The notes beneath the pieces were generated by a model that saw only the letters and a program-made list of their open reading frames with translations, searched no databases and was not told the DNA's origin. The position numbers and the translations under genes were made by a program. Below are positions 1-7,426 of a DNA stretch of 64,000 bases, piece by piece. The stretch's first letter is position 1, and each line of letters starts with the position of its first letter. This DNA is from Chondrinema litorale (GTDB lineage Bacteria; Bacteroidota; Bacteroidia; Cytophagales; Flammeovirgaceae): contig NZ_CP111052.1 in NCBI RefSeq assembly GCF_026250525.1, positions 124,001-188,000 of the forward strand, in the 5' to 3' direction.

Positions 1-1886
1 TCCATGTCAACCACGTGTGCTACATAAGAATTATGGCAGAAATAAGCCGCTACACCTCTACTTAAATTAGGATTTTGCTCGTTGCCCCAACCAGATTTTT
101 CTTTTACCAGTTTTAGTACACCAGCATAACGATCTACATCATAATCGTTTTGCTCTCCAACTGGGTTTGCTTTTGCTTTTTCTAGTAATTCTAACCTAAA
201 TTCTATTGGGTCTTTACCAGCCGCTTCAGCTACTTCATCGAGAAATGATTGCTCTACTCCACCAATAAAGTTTGAGCGTGGAGCTCTAAATGCACCAATA
301 GTTATATTAGAATTAATTGCCCATTCTTCTGCAACATAGTTATCTACAGCACCAGCAGGAAATCTGTTAGCATGTAATGGACTCTCAGGAATACCGCCTG
401 CTTTTACCTGAAAAGCAACCAGATTGTTATTTTCATCTAAAGCCGCTTTATAAGTTGCATGATATGCGGGACGATAGATACCGAATGTCATGTCATCTTC
501 TCTGGTATACACCATTTTAATTGGTGCTTTTGCTTTTTGAGAAATTAATGCAGCTTCTACTAAATAGTGATCATAAGCTCTTCTTCCAAAACCACCGCCC
601 ATCCGTGTCATGTGAATTTCAATTTTTTCTTTTGGCAAGCCAAGTCTGTTTGCTAATGTTTGTTCGGCAAACTCAGGAGCTTGTAATGGACCTGCCATTT
701 CAGCTTTATCTTCTGTTACATGAGCAAAGAAATTTATTGGTTCCATCGTGTTATGCGCAAGGAATGGGGCTGAATAAGAACGCTCTATTACTTTGGCTGC
801 ATTCTTAAATATCTCATCAGGATTTCCATCTTTTCTTACTACATTACCAGGTTTAGAAGCCATCTCGTTCATTTTTGCCATATGATCTGAGCTGTTTTCT
901 TTACCAGCAGGAATGGTAACTGTAGATTTACCTCTCCAACCTGCAATTGTAATCTGAGATTCACTAATAGGTTTCCACTCTACTTTTAAGGCTTTTTTCG
1001 CATTCATTACTTCCCAAGTAGTATTTCCTACTACAACTACCAACTCAGGAAATGCATCTGTGTCAAACCCTCCTCTTTCGAAATCCTTATCAAATGTTTC
1101 TATAGTGAAAACATCTTTTATTCCCGGCATTGTCTTAGTCACTGAATCGTTTACTGATTTCAGTTTCATACCAAATGCTGGAGGGTGCACAATCATGGCA
1201 ATAAGCATCCCTTCTTTTTGATAATCCAAACCAAATAATGGTTTACCCATAACCAGATTTTTACCTTCAACATTTTTTTGTGAGGTACTGATTATGCTAA
1301 AATCTTTAACTTCTTTTAGTTGTACTTCTTCTGGTATAGTTATTTTACCGGCTTCAGATGCCATGTCGCCATAACCAGCAGATTTATTACTTTTTTTATG
1401 ATGAAGTATTCCGGCTTCAGTTGTAATTTCTTCAAAAGGAACCTGCCAAGCTTTTGCGGCAGCTTCTTTAAGCATATGTCTGGCAGTTGCCCCAGCCATG
1501 CGGAGAGATTTCCAACCTTGTCTTACAGATTGGCTACCACCAGCAAATTGGCGAGTATATAAATCGGTATTAAATGTTGCTTGTTCTACCACCACATTTT
1601 TCCAATCTACATCAAGCTCATCTGCGATAATCATTGGTAATGAGGTTTTTACATTCTGGCCAAACTCTGGGTTAGGAGCCATAATTGTAACTAAACCATT
1701 TTCTCCTATTTTTAAAAAGGCATTTAGATCAAACCATTCTTTGGGCATGGAGAGGAGTACTTCGGAAGGCGTTGTATTAGTTTGGCAAGAGGTTAACCAG
1801 TTAAAGCCAAGCATCATTCCACCACCACTTAATGCAGAAATTTTTAAAAAGGAACGTCTACCAACTGATGTTTTAAAAGTGTTCAT
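1..1886 (-). CDS. Molybdopterin-binding subunit of an isoquinoline 1-oxidoreductase-like aldehyde/xanthine dehydrogenase (partial)
   Basis: The reading frame is open from the ATG at 1886 to the window edge, about 628 codons, so roughly the last 70-120 residues are missing. The N-terminus carries a Tat-type twin-arginine stretch (GRRSFLK) followed by a hydrophobic segment and a lipobox-like LTSC, so the enzyme should be folded with cofactor and exported. A GGGFGRR motif of the molybdopterin-binding domain is encoded near 575-600. The family (IorB-like) transfers electrons from hydroxylation of aldehydes or N-heterocycles to the small 2Fe-2S subunit, whose gene starts 22 bp upstream in the same direction. 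It is the divergent paralogue of the gene at 4096-6198. The substrate cannot be read from the sequence. Confidence 0.88.
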   Translation of the reverse strand, partial: MNTFKTSVGRRSFLKISALSGGGMMLGFNWLTSCQTNTTPSEVLLSMPKEWFDLNAFLKIGENGLVTIMAPNPEFGQNVKTSLPMIIADELDVDWKNVVVEQATFNTDLYTRQFAGGSQSVRQGWKSLRMAGATARHMLKEAAAKAWQVPFEEITTEAGILHHKKSNKSAGYGDMASEAGKITIPEEVQLKEVKDFSIISTSQKNVEGKNLVMGKPLFGLDYQKEGMLIAMIVHPPAFGMKLKSVNDSVTKTMPGIKDVFTIETFDKDFERGGFDTDAFPELVVVVGNTTWEVMNAKKALKVEWKPISESQITIAGWRGKSTVTIPAGKENSSDHMAKMNEMASKPGNVVRKDGNPDEIFKNAAKVIERSYSAPFLAHNTMEPINFFAHVTEDKAEMAGPLQAPEFAEQTLANRLGLPKEKIEIHMTRMGGGFGRRAYDHYLVEAALISQKAKAPIKMVYTREDDMTFGIYRPAYHATYKAALDENNNLVAFQVKAGGIPESPLHANRFPAGAVDNYVAEEWAINSNITIGAFRAPRSNFIGGVEQSFLDEVAEAAGKDPIEFRLELLEKAKANPVGEQNDYDVDRYAGVLKLVKEKSGWGNEQNPNLSRGVAAYFCHNSYVAHVVDM

Positions 1887-1908
1887 TTTCAGATTCTTTT
1901 GAGGTGAA

Positions 1909-2364
1909 TTATGCAATTGTTGTTGACTTAATAGCTTTTTTGATACGCGTGTAGGTACCACAGCGACAAATGTTGCCATTCATAGCAGCTTCAATTTCTT
2001 CATCACTTGGATTAGGATTTTTATTTAACAAAGCTGCTGCACTCATTATTTGTCCTGTTTGGCAGTATCCGCATTGAGCTACATCTTGCTCTAACCAAGC
2101 TTGTTGCACTGGGTGATCTGCATTTTCAGATAAGCCTTCGATGGTAATGATTGCCTGATCTTGAACTGCCGAAACTGGTAACTGGCAAGACCGAACAGCA
2201 TTTCCGTTTAGGTGGACAGTACATGCCCCGCACTGAGCAATACCACAGCCATATTTAGTTCCTACCAGATTGAGATGTTCTCTTAAAACCCAAAGCATAG
2301 GGGTAGCTGGGTCTACATCTACTTCTTGTTGTTTACCATTGATGTTTAAATTAAAAATTGCCAT
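1909..2364 (-). CDS. (2Fe-2S)-binding small subunit of isoquinoline 1-oxidoreductase-like dehydrogenase
   Basis: A 151-residue protein of the usual length for the small iron-sulfur subunit of molybdenum hydroxylases. The N-terminal plant-type ferredoxin cluster is bound by Cys40, Cys45, Cys48 and Cys60 (CGIAQCGAC and a later RSC), and the C-terminal four-helix cluster by Cys98, Cys101, Cys133 and Cys135 (QCGYC, ICRCG). All eight ligands are present. It lies directly upstream of the partial large subunit gene, so the two are surely co-transcribed. It is closely similar to the protein at 3629-4093 (both start MA[IV]FxLNING), indicating an old duplication. It has no signal peptide of its own; export would be piggy-back on the Tat signal of the large subunit. 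Confidence 0.92.
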   Translation of the reverse strand: MAIFNLNINGKQQEVDVDPATPMLWVLREHLNLVGTKYGCGIAQCGACTVHLNGNAVRSCQLPVSAVQDQAIITIEGLSENADHPVQQAWLEQDVAQCGYCQTGQIMSAAALLNKNPNPSDEEIEAAMNGNICRCGTYTRIKKAIKSTTIA

Positions 2365-2801
2365 AATAGTCGATTAAAACGAAAAATTTATACGCATAAA
2401 AATTTTAATGTAAGGTAAAAAATAATCAGCTGGTGAAATTAAACATATCAAACAATTAGTTACGAAAATCAAACAGTCGCACATTGTTTGAAAAAGGTGT
2501 GTATTATAAATTTAAAATAATTATGGTTGAAAAAATAATACTTGTTTAAATTTAGTCTGTAAGACTAGCTCCAACATATTAAGTTCAATCAATTAGCTAC
2601 GCAAATCAAATATTGCTAATTACTTATTGGCTAACTGATTTATTAAATCTATTGTTTTTAGCTTCTCAAATTCACCATTTTCAACTCTTGCAATCACGGT
2701 TCTAAAAATACTAATTAAAACTTGTATTGCTATAGCCTTTTTAAATAGCTGTATTTTTCTCTACTTTTGATCATATATGTATAATTTTTTAAACAAACAG
2801 T
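2365..2801. repeat. Divergent intergenic region with a 21-bp imperfect direct repeat
   Basis: The 437-bp gap between the two divergent genes holds two copies of a 21-bp direct repeat, 2453-2473 and 2590-2610, matching at 19 of 21 positions (CAATTAGYTACG then MAAATCAAA). They are 137 bp apart start to start and do not code for anything visible. TACTTTTG at 2762-2769 fits the Bacteroidota -7 box TAnnTTTG for the rightward gene, but no good -33 box is seen at the right distance. The repeats could be sites for a regulator of the leftward iorAB operon; this is inference. Confidence 0.5.
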
Positions 2802-3395
2802 ATGAATACGGCAAATCTTAAATTCATTTTGGCTATCGCCTTTTTAGGGCTTCTAAGTTTCTCAGGCAACATTCAAGCACAAGACAAAAAAATACAGCCA
2901 AGCCAAAAAGCAAGTGTTACACAATTTATTGGAAATGATACAGAAATTACTTTTACGTTTAGCCGTCCGGGTGTAAAAGGCAGAAAAATTTATGGTGGAA
3001 TCGTACCTTTTGGAATGGAGCCAGCAAATAAATACTCTGAGAAGCCTTTCCCTTGGAGAGCAGGAGCTAACGAAAATACAACTATTGAAGTTAGTACAGA
3101 TGTGAAAATTGAAGGTCAACCTTTAGCTGCTGGTAAATATAGTATTCATACAATACCAGGAGAAAAAGAATGGGTTGTAATTTTTAACAAAGTAAACGAC
3201 CAATGGGGAAGCTACAAATACGATGAAAAAATGGATGCTTTACGCATTAAAGTAGCATCTCAAAAAGCACCATTTGAAGAGTGGTTAAATTATGGATTTG
3301 GTGACATTACTGATAACAGCACAATTGCTTATTTTCATTGGGAAAAATTAAAAGTGCCATTTAAAATAGAAACTGCAGAGCAAACTACTAATTAA
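2802..3395 (+). CDS. DUF2911 family exported protein
   Basis: A 197-residue protein with an N-terminal signal peptide (about residues 1-26, ending near QAQ). The rest follows the DUF2911 pattern common in Bacteroidota: an SRPGVKGRKIYGGIVPFG segment, WRAGANENTTIE, then LAAGKYSIHTIPGEKEWVVIF and QWGSYKYDEKMDALR. The family has no established biochemical role; it is secreted or periplasmic and predicted to be beta-rich. It stands alone between the two divergent iorAB operons and has its own terminator downstream. Confident about the family; no function is claimed. Confidence 0.88.
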   Translation: MNTANLKFILAIAFLGLLSFSGNIQAQDKKIQPSQKASVTQFIGNDTEITFTFSRPGVKGRKIYGGIVPFGMEPANKYSEKPFPWRAGANENTTIEVSTDVKIEGQPLAAGKYSIHTIPGEKEWVVIFNKVNDQWGSYKYDEKMDALRIKVASQKAPFEEWLNYGFGDITDNSTIAYFHWEKLKVPFKIETAEQTTN

Positions 3396-3424
3396 TTTTT
3401 GCTCCAAACGATTTAATACATATA

Positions 3425-3467
3425 GGCTCAAAAGATTATTATAAATCTTCTGAGCCTTCTTTTTTCC
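3425..3467 (+). terminator. Intrinsic terminator after the DUF2911 gene
   Basis: GGCTCA-A-AAGATT pairs with AATCTT-C-TGAGCC (13-bp arms with one mismatch) and is followed by TTCTTTTTT. It lies 30 bp after the stop codon of the upstream gene and separates it from the second iorA. Confidence 0.8.
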
Positions 3468-3628
3468 CTATACTTTGTAAATTCTTCTCTTTTAAATGTC
3501 ATTGAAAAATGTTAAATTCTAGTATTGTTTGAAATTTGTAATTATTGGTTTGAATTGTATAAGCGTACAGCAAAACAAACTAGTAAATTACGATATAGAA
3601 ATAGAATTTAATAATTGATCTATAAACA

Positions 3629-4093
3629 ATGGCAGTTTTTAAACTCAATATTAATGGCGAACAAAGAGAAGTTGATGTTGATCCTACAACTCCTTTACTT
3701 TGGGTACTTCGCGACCATTTAAATCTTGTTGGAACTAAATATGGTTGTGGAGTAGGTCAATGTGGCGCTTGTACAGTTCATTTTAATGGCAACCCAGTAC
3801 GGTCTTGTTCCATGCCTGTATCAGCAATAGCAGACAACCAAATTATTACTATTGAAGGTTTAAGCGAAAATGGAAATCATCCGCTCCAACTTGCTTGGAA
3901 AGAACTGGATGTTTCTCAGTGTGGCTATTGCCAAGCAGGTCAACTAATGGCAGCAGCAGCTTTGCTAGAAAGCAATCCCAACCCAACCGACGATGATATC
4001 GATACTTCAATCACAAATATCTGTAGGTGTGGAACGCATGTGCGTATTCGAAAAGCAATCCATTTAGCGGCCAATAACTCAAATGTAAAATAA
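3629..4093 (+). CDS. (2Fe-2S)-binding small subunit of isoquinoline 1-oxidoreductase-like dehydrogenase, second copy
   Basis: A 154-residue iron-sulfur subunit with the same layout as the paralogue at 1909-2364: CGVGQCGAC plus RSC for the first 2Fe-2S cluster, QCGYC and ICRCG for the second. Relative to the paralogue it has lost one residue just before ICRCG and has a longer, polar C-terminus. The stop codon is separated by 2 bp from the ATG of the large subunit gene, so the pair is translationally close-coupled. It passes electrons from the molybdenum centre to an unknown acceptor, probably a cytochrome or quinone-linked partner not found in this window. Confidence 0.92.
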   Translation: MAVFKLNINGEQREVDVDPTTPLLWVLRDHLNLVGTKYGCGVGQCGACTVHFNGNPVRSCSMPVSAIADNQIITIEGLSENGNHPLQLAWKELDVSQCGYCQAGQLMAAAALLESNPNPTDDDIDTSITNICRCGTHVRIRKAIHLAANNSNVK

Positions 4094-4095
4094 TT

Positions 4096-6198
4096 ATGGA
4101 GACTAAAATATCCAGAAGATTTTTCTTAAAAGCATCTAGTATTGCTGGAGGTGGTATGCTACTTAGTTTTTCTCTTCTAAGTCAAGATGCTGCCGCCCAA
4201 GGTGTTGAAGATATAGAAGCTACTATTAATTCTTATATCAAAATTACAGGGGATGGTAAAATTATTTTAATGGCACCTAACCCTGAAATTGGGCAAGGAG
4301 TGAAAACCTCTTTACCCTTAATTATTGCGGAAGAGCTCTGTGTAGACTGGAAAAAAATTGAAGTTGAATTAGCTCCATTAGATAGCAAATATGGTAGCCA
4401 AAGAGCTGGTGGTAGTGGAGCCATAAGAAGTAGGTTTGCTCCTTTAAGAACTGTAGGAGCTGCAGCTCGTGAAATGCTTATATCTGCTGCTGCTCAAACT
4501 TGGGATGTACCAACGTCTGAATGTACTGCCGAAGATGGTACTGTTACACATAAAGCAAGTGGCAAAAAACTAACCTATGGTGAGTTAGCCACAAAGGCAG
4601 CGACATTGGCCGTACCTGAAAATCCGACATTAAAAGATCCAAAAGATTTTAAATATATTGGCAAACGTATAGGTGATGTAGATGCTGATAAAATTGCAAC
4701 AGGTAAACCTCTTTACGGTATAGATACACGCAAAGAAGGTATGCTATTTACAATGGTAGCTCGTCCACCTGCCTATGGAAAAACTTTAGGTTCTGTTGAT
4801 GATTCTGCTGCGCTTAAAGTTGATGGAGTTAAAAAAGTAGTTAAGCTTGATAATTCTGTAGCTGTACTTGCTACTTCTACTTGGGCTACTAAAAAAGGTA
4901 GAGATGCTTTAGTAATAAAATGGGAAACTAGTGATAAACTAGAAAATACATCTGAGCATTTTGCAGGTTTTAAAGAACTGCTTGAGAAAGGAACAACCTC
5001 TTATTCTAGAAACGATGGTGATGTAGATGCTGCCAAACAAAATGCAGCTAAGATATTGGATGTCACCTACGAAATACCAACCCTTTCACATGGGCAAATG
5101 GAACCGCTAAACTTTTACGCTGATGTGCGTGATGGTAAAGCCGATTTATATGGCCCTACTCAAGTGCCCGAAAGAGTAAAAAGAGATATTTCTAAGCAAT
5201 TAAATATTCCAGAAGATAACATCACGATTGGAGTTCCCCGCCAAGGTGGAGGATTTGGTCGCAAATTGATGGATGATAGTGCTGTTGAAGCTGCCATTAT
5301 CTCCGCTAAAGCACAAAGCCCAGTTCAGGTACAATGGACTCGTGAAGATGACATGCAAAACGACTTCTATCGTCCATCAAAAATGTATCGCTATCGTGCT
5401 GCTCTTAGTACAGACAAGTTGCTTACTTGGCATCAATCAGGTGTGGCAATTGGTCGTGGAGTCAGAGGTGATAGCTATGTTGCTGGAGCTTTGGAAAATT
5501 ATAGGTCTGATAGTCAGGGTTATTCTAGTAACACCCCTACTGGTTGGTGGAGAGCACCCGGTGCTAATTCATTGGCATTTCCTGCAGAAAGCTTTATGGA
5601 TGAAGTTTGCATAGCGTTGAAAAAAGACCCTGTGGATTTCCGTCTTGAGTTTTTTGAAAAGGCAAAAAAAGAGCCTATTGGCAAGATCAATTACGACCCA
5701 GATAAATACATCAGTGTTGTAAAACTTGTTTCAGAAATGGCAAATTGGGGAACCACACCACCTGATGTATATAGAGGTTTTGCTACTTGGTATTCATTTG
5801 GTTCATATGCTGCGCAGGTAGTTGAGATTAAAATGATTGATGATAAACCAAGGGTGGTAAAAGTATTTTGTGCGGTAAATTGCGGTACAGTAATCAATTT
5901 AAGTGGTGCAGAAAATCAAGTACAAGGAGCCATTGTAGATGGAATTTGCCATGCCATGTTCCCTAAAGTTACCTTTGTAGATGGAGCAGTAGTTGAAACC
6001 AACTTTGATAAATACAAATTCCTAAGGATGAAAGATGCTCCATTGGATATTGAAGTAAAATTTGTTGATTCTAATGATGCGCCAACTGGTTTGGGAGAGC
6101 CTGCCTTACCACCAGTAGCTGCTGCTATTGCCAATGCAATATTTGCCGCAACAGGCAAAAGAATCCGCTCAATGCCCATTGCAGATCATTTAGCTTAA
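4096..6198 (+). CDS. Molybdopterin-binding subunit of an isoquinoline 1-oxidoreductase-like dehydrogenase, second copy
   Basis: A 700-residue protein with a twin-arginine signal (SRRFFLK, residues 5-11) and a hydrophobic segment to about residue 35, so a Tat substrate. GGGFGR at residues 384-389 belongs to the molybdopterin pocket, and GLGEP at 665-669 holds the likely catalytic Glu668 of the xanthine dehydrogenase family. The length fits IorB-like enzymes (about 700-750). It starts 2 bp after its iron-sulfur subunit. The stop codon TAA at 6196-6198 overlaps the inferred left boundary of the IS630 element; removing the IS would restore TAG at the same place, so the protein is probably not shortened. 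Substrate (aldehyde, N-heterocycle or similar) unknown. Confidence 0.92.
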   Translation: METKISRRFFLKASSIAGGGMLLSFSLLSQDAAAQGVEDIEATINSYIKITGDGKIILMAPNPEIGQGVKTSLPLIIAEELCVDWKKIEVELAPLDSKYGSQRAGGSGAIRSRFAPLRTVGAAAREMLISAAAQTWDVPTSECTAEDGTVTHKASGKKLTYGELATKAATLAVPENPTLKDPKDFKYIGKRIGDVDADKIATGKPLYGIDTRKEGMLFTMVARPPAYGKTLGSVDDSAALKVDGVKKVVKLDNSVAVLATSTWATKKGRDALVIKWETSDKLENTSEHFAGFKELLEKGTTSYSRNDGDVDAAKQNAAKILDVTYEIPTLSHGQMEPLNFYADVRDGKADLYGPTQVPERVKRDISKQLNIPEDNITIGVPRQGGGFGRKLMDDSAVEAAIISAKAQSPVQVQWTREDDMQNDFYRPSKMYRYRAALSTDKLLTWHQSGVAIGRGVRGDSYVAGALENYRSDSQGYSSNTPTGWWRAPGANSLAFPAESFMDEVCIALKKDPVDFRLEFFEKAKKEPIGKINYDPDKYISVVKLVSEMANWGTTPPDVYRGFATWYSFGSYAAQVVEIKMIDDKPRVVKVFCAVNCGTVINLSGAENQVQGAIVDGICHAMFPKVTFVDGAVVETNFDKYKFLRMKDAPLDIEVKFVDSNDAPTGLGEPALPPVAAAIANAIFAATGKRIRSMPIADHLA

Positions 6199-6723
6199 AT
6201 CAAAAAGGCTATATAGTTCAGCACGCCAGGATTTGGGATTTTTCATACGATTGAAATTTGAGGGAAATAAGCGATCAAATTGATCAGCACTCACTTCTGA
6301 ATTCATTTTTTCTAAGGTATTTTCAATTTGGAGCTTAAAGGATTTTTTATCCTTACAGTAATGTTTTCCTAGCTCTTTTTTCATCCACTTCCATAGTCGC
6401 TCAATCAGATTTAAATTGGGGGAATATGCTGGTAAATACACCAATTCAATATTCCATACTTCGGCATCTTCCTTTACCCAATCACATTTTTGATATCGAG
6501 CATTGTCTAAAATTAAATAAAGCTTTTTATCCAGGTTCTGATAATGATAATTTCTTATCCATCTCATGTAATCAGTAAGAGTTCCAGCCCTGATGGAAGT
6601 GTCATTAATCAGACTTAGTATTTGCCTGTTGGCCAGATCCAATCCACCCAGAACATTAATACGATGCTCGGCACCCGATAACGGCCATGTAAAGTAGGAT
6701 TGCAACAGGGTTTTTGACTCCAT
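6190..6723 (-). CDS. IS630 transposase, C-terminal catalytic part (orfB, -1 frame)
   Basis: This frame continues the transposase catalytic domain: INVLGGLD, the second aspartate Asp73 in LILDNARYQ, and Glu108 in YSPNLNLIERLWKW, completing the DDE triad with Asp182 of orfA. The ATG at 6723 lies inside the overlap and may not be used; expression is expected as an orfA-orfB fusion. The last codons and the stop run past the inferred IS end into the host gene, so the stop is supplied by the target site, which is common for this family. It overlaps the 3' end of the convergent dehydrogenase gene by 9 bp. Confidence 0.78.
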   Translation of the reverse strand: MESKTLLQSYFTWPLSGAEHRINVLGGLDLANRQILSLINDTSIRAGTLTDYMRWIRNYHYQNLDKKLYLILDNARYQKCDWVKEDAEVWNIELVYLPAYSPNLNLIERLWKWMKKELGKHYCKDKKSFKLQIENTLEKMNSEVSADQFDRLFPSNFNRMKNPKSWRAELYSLFDLS

Positions 6724-7411
6724 AAGAACCGTTCAAACTTACCTTGAACAAAGTGAGCACTATCTAAAAAAAGTAGATCAACAGACCCACAGGCCGCTTT
6801 ACCAAGAAATGGAAACAAGGTTTCTGTTTTGAATTTTTCTTGTTCTTTTAGCCAGTCTTCTGACAATTTACCTCCTGGAAAGGGCATGGTTTTTCTGTAC
6901 CTGAACCCTAGTTCTTTAATGAAAATTCTTACTCGATGCAGGCTTCGCTCAATCCCTAATTCTTGTCTGATCCATTCTCGAATTGCCGAGATACAATCCG
7001 GTAATATATTATTGATCGCTTTACAGATTTTGTCCTTATGTGCCATTAATTTGGAAACCGGTTTTTTATAGTTAAAACGGCTCAGTAATTCTAAACCTCC
7101 TTCATTATAAAGACGAATATATTTGGTAATAATGTTTGGTCTCACCCCTAAAATATTAGCACATTCTCCTCGTCTAAATCCTTTATAAAGTAACCATATC
7201 ATATGAAATCTATCCCGGATTATTGGGTTTTTATGTTTTGCTTCCAGCCGGTTTCTAAGCATATTTGCTGTACGAGCATTAGCTTTGCTGATCTCTATTG
7301 GAAGCATTATTTATAGTTTGGTCACTTAAATATAATGCTTCCTTTTTTATCGCAACCTAGCGTTGCGGGCTATATATACACTCAATGCCTATATGTAGCC
7401 TTTTTTTATAT
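6198..7411 (-). mobile_element. IS630-family insertion sequence
   Basis: About 1.2 kb holding a two-frame IS630 transposase. The inferred ends are similar but gapped inverted repeats: from the left AATC-AAAAAGGCTA-TATAG, from the right ATATAAAAAAAGGCTACATATAG. TA dinucleotides at 6196-6197 and 7412-7413 fit the TA target duplication typical of the IS630/Tc1/mariner group. The boundaries are inferred and could be off by a few bases. The left TA lies within the stop codon of the upstream gene, and the next element (ISAs1 type) begins about 15 bp beyond the right end. Confidence 0.7.
6615..7307 (-). CDS. IS630 transposase, N-terminal part (orfA)
   Basis: A 230-codon frame. Residues 1-140 hold the helix-turn-helix/winged-helix DNA-binding region (a HTH around 38-65 with RRGECANILGVRPN). 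The first catalytic aspartate of the DDE domain is Asp182 in LFLDSAHF. After about residue 197 the frame departs from the family pattern and ends at 6615, while the rest of the catalytic domain is in the -1 frame (orfB). The crossover lies at AGTCAAAAACCC, where a slip of one base back on AAA joins LWSQK to TLLQSYF. This may be programmed frameshifting, as is known for many IS630 elements, or an inactivating 1-base change. Confidence 0.8.
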   Translation of the reverse strand: MLPIEISKANARTANMLRNRLEAKHKNPIIRDRFHMIWLLYKGFRRGECANILGVRPNIITKYIRLYNEGGLELLSRFNYKKPVSKLMAHKDKICKAINNILPDCISAIREWIRQELGIERSLHRVRIFIKELGFRYRKTMPFPGGKLSEDWLKEQEKFKTETLFPFLGKAACGSVDLLFLDSAHFVQGKFERFLWSQKPCCNPTLHGRYRVPSIVLMFWVDWIWPTGKY

Positions 7412-7426
7412 TAGATTTTAGGCTAT

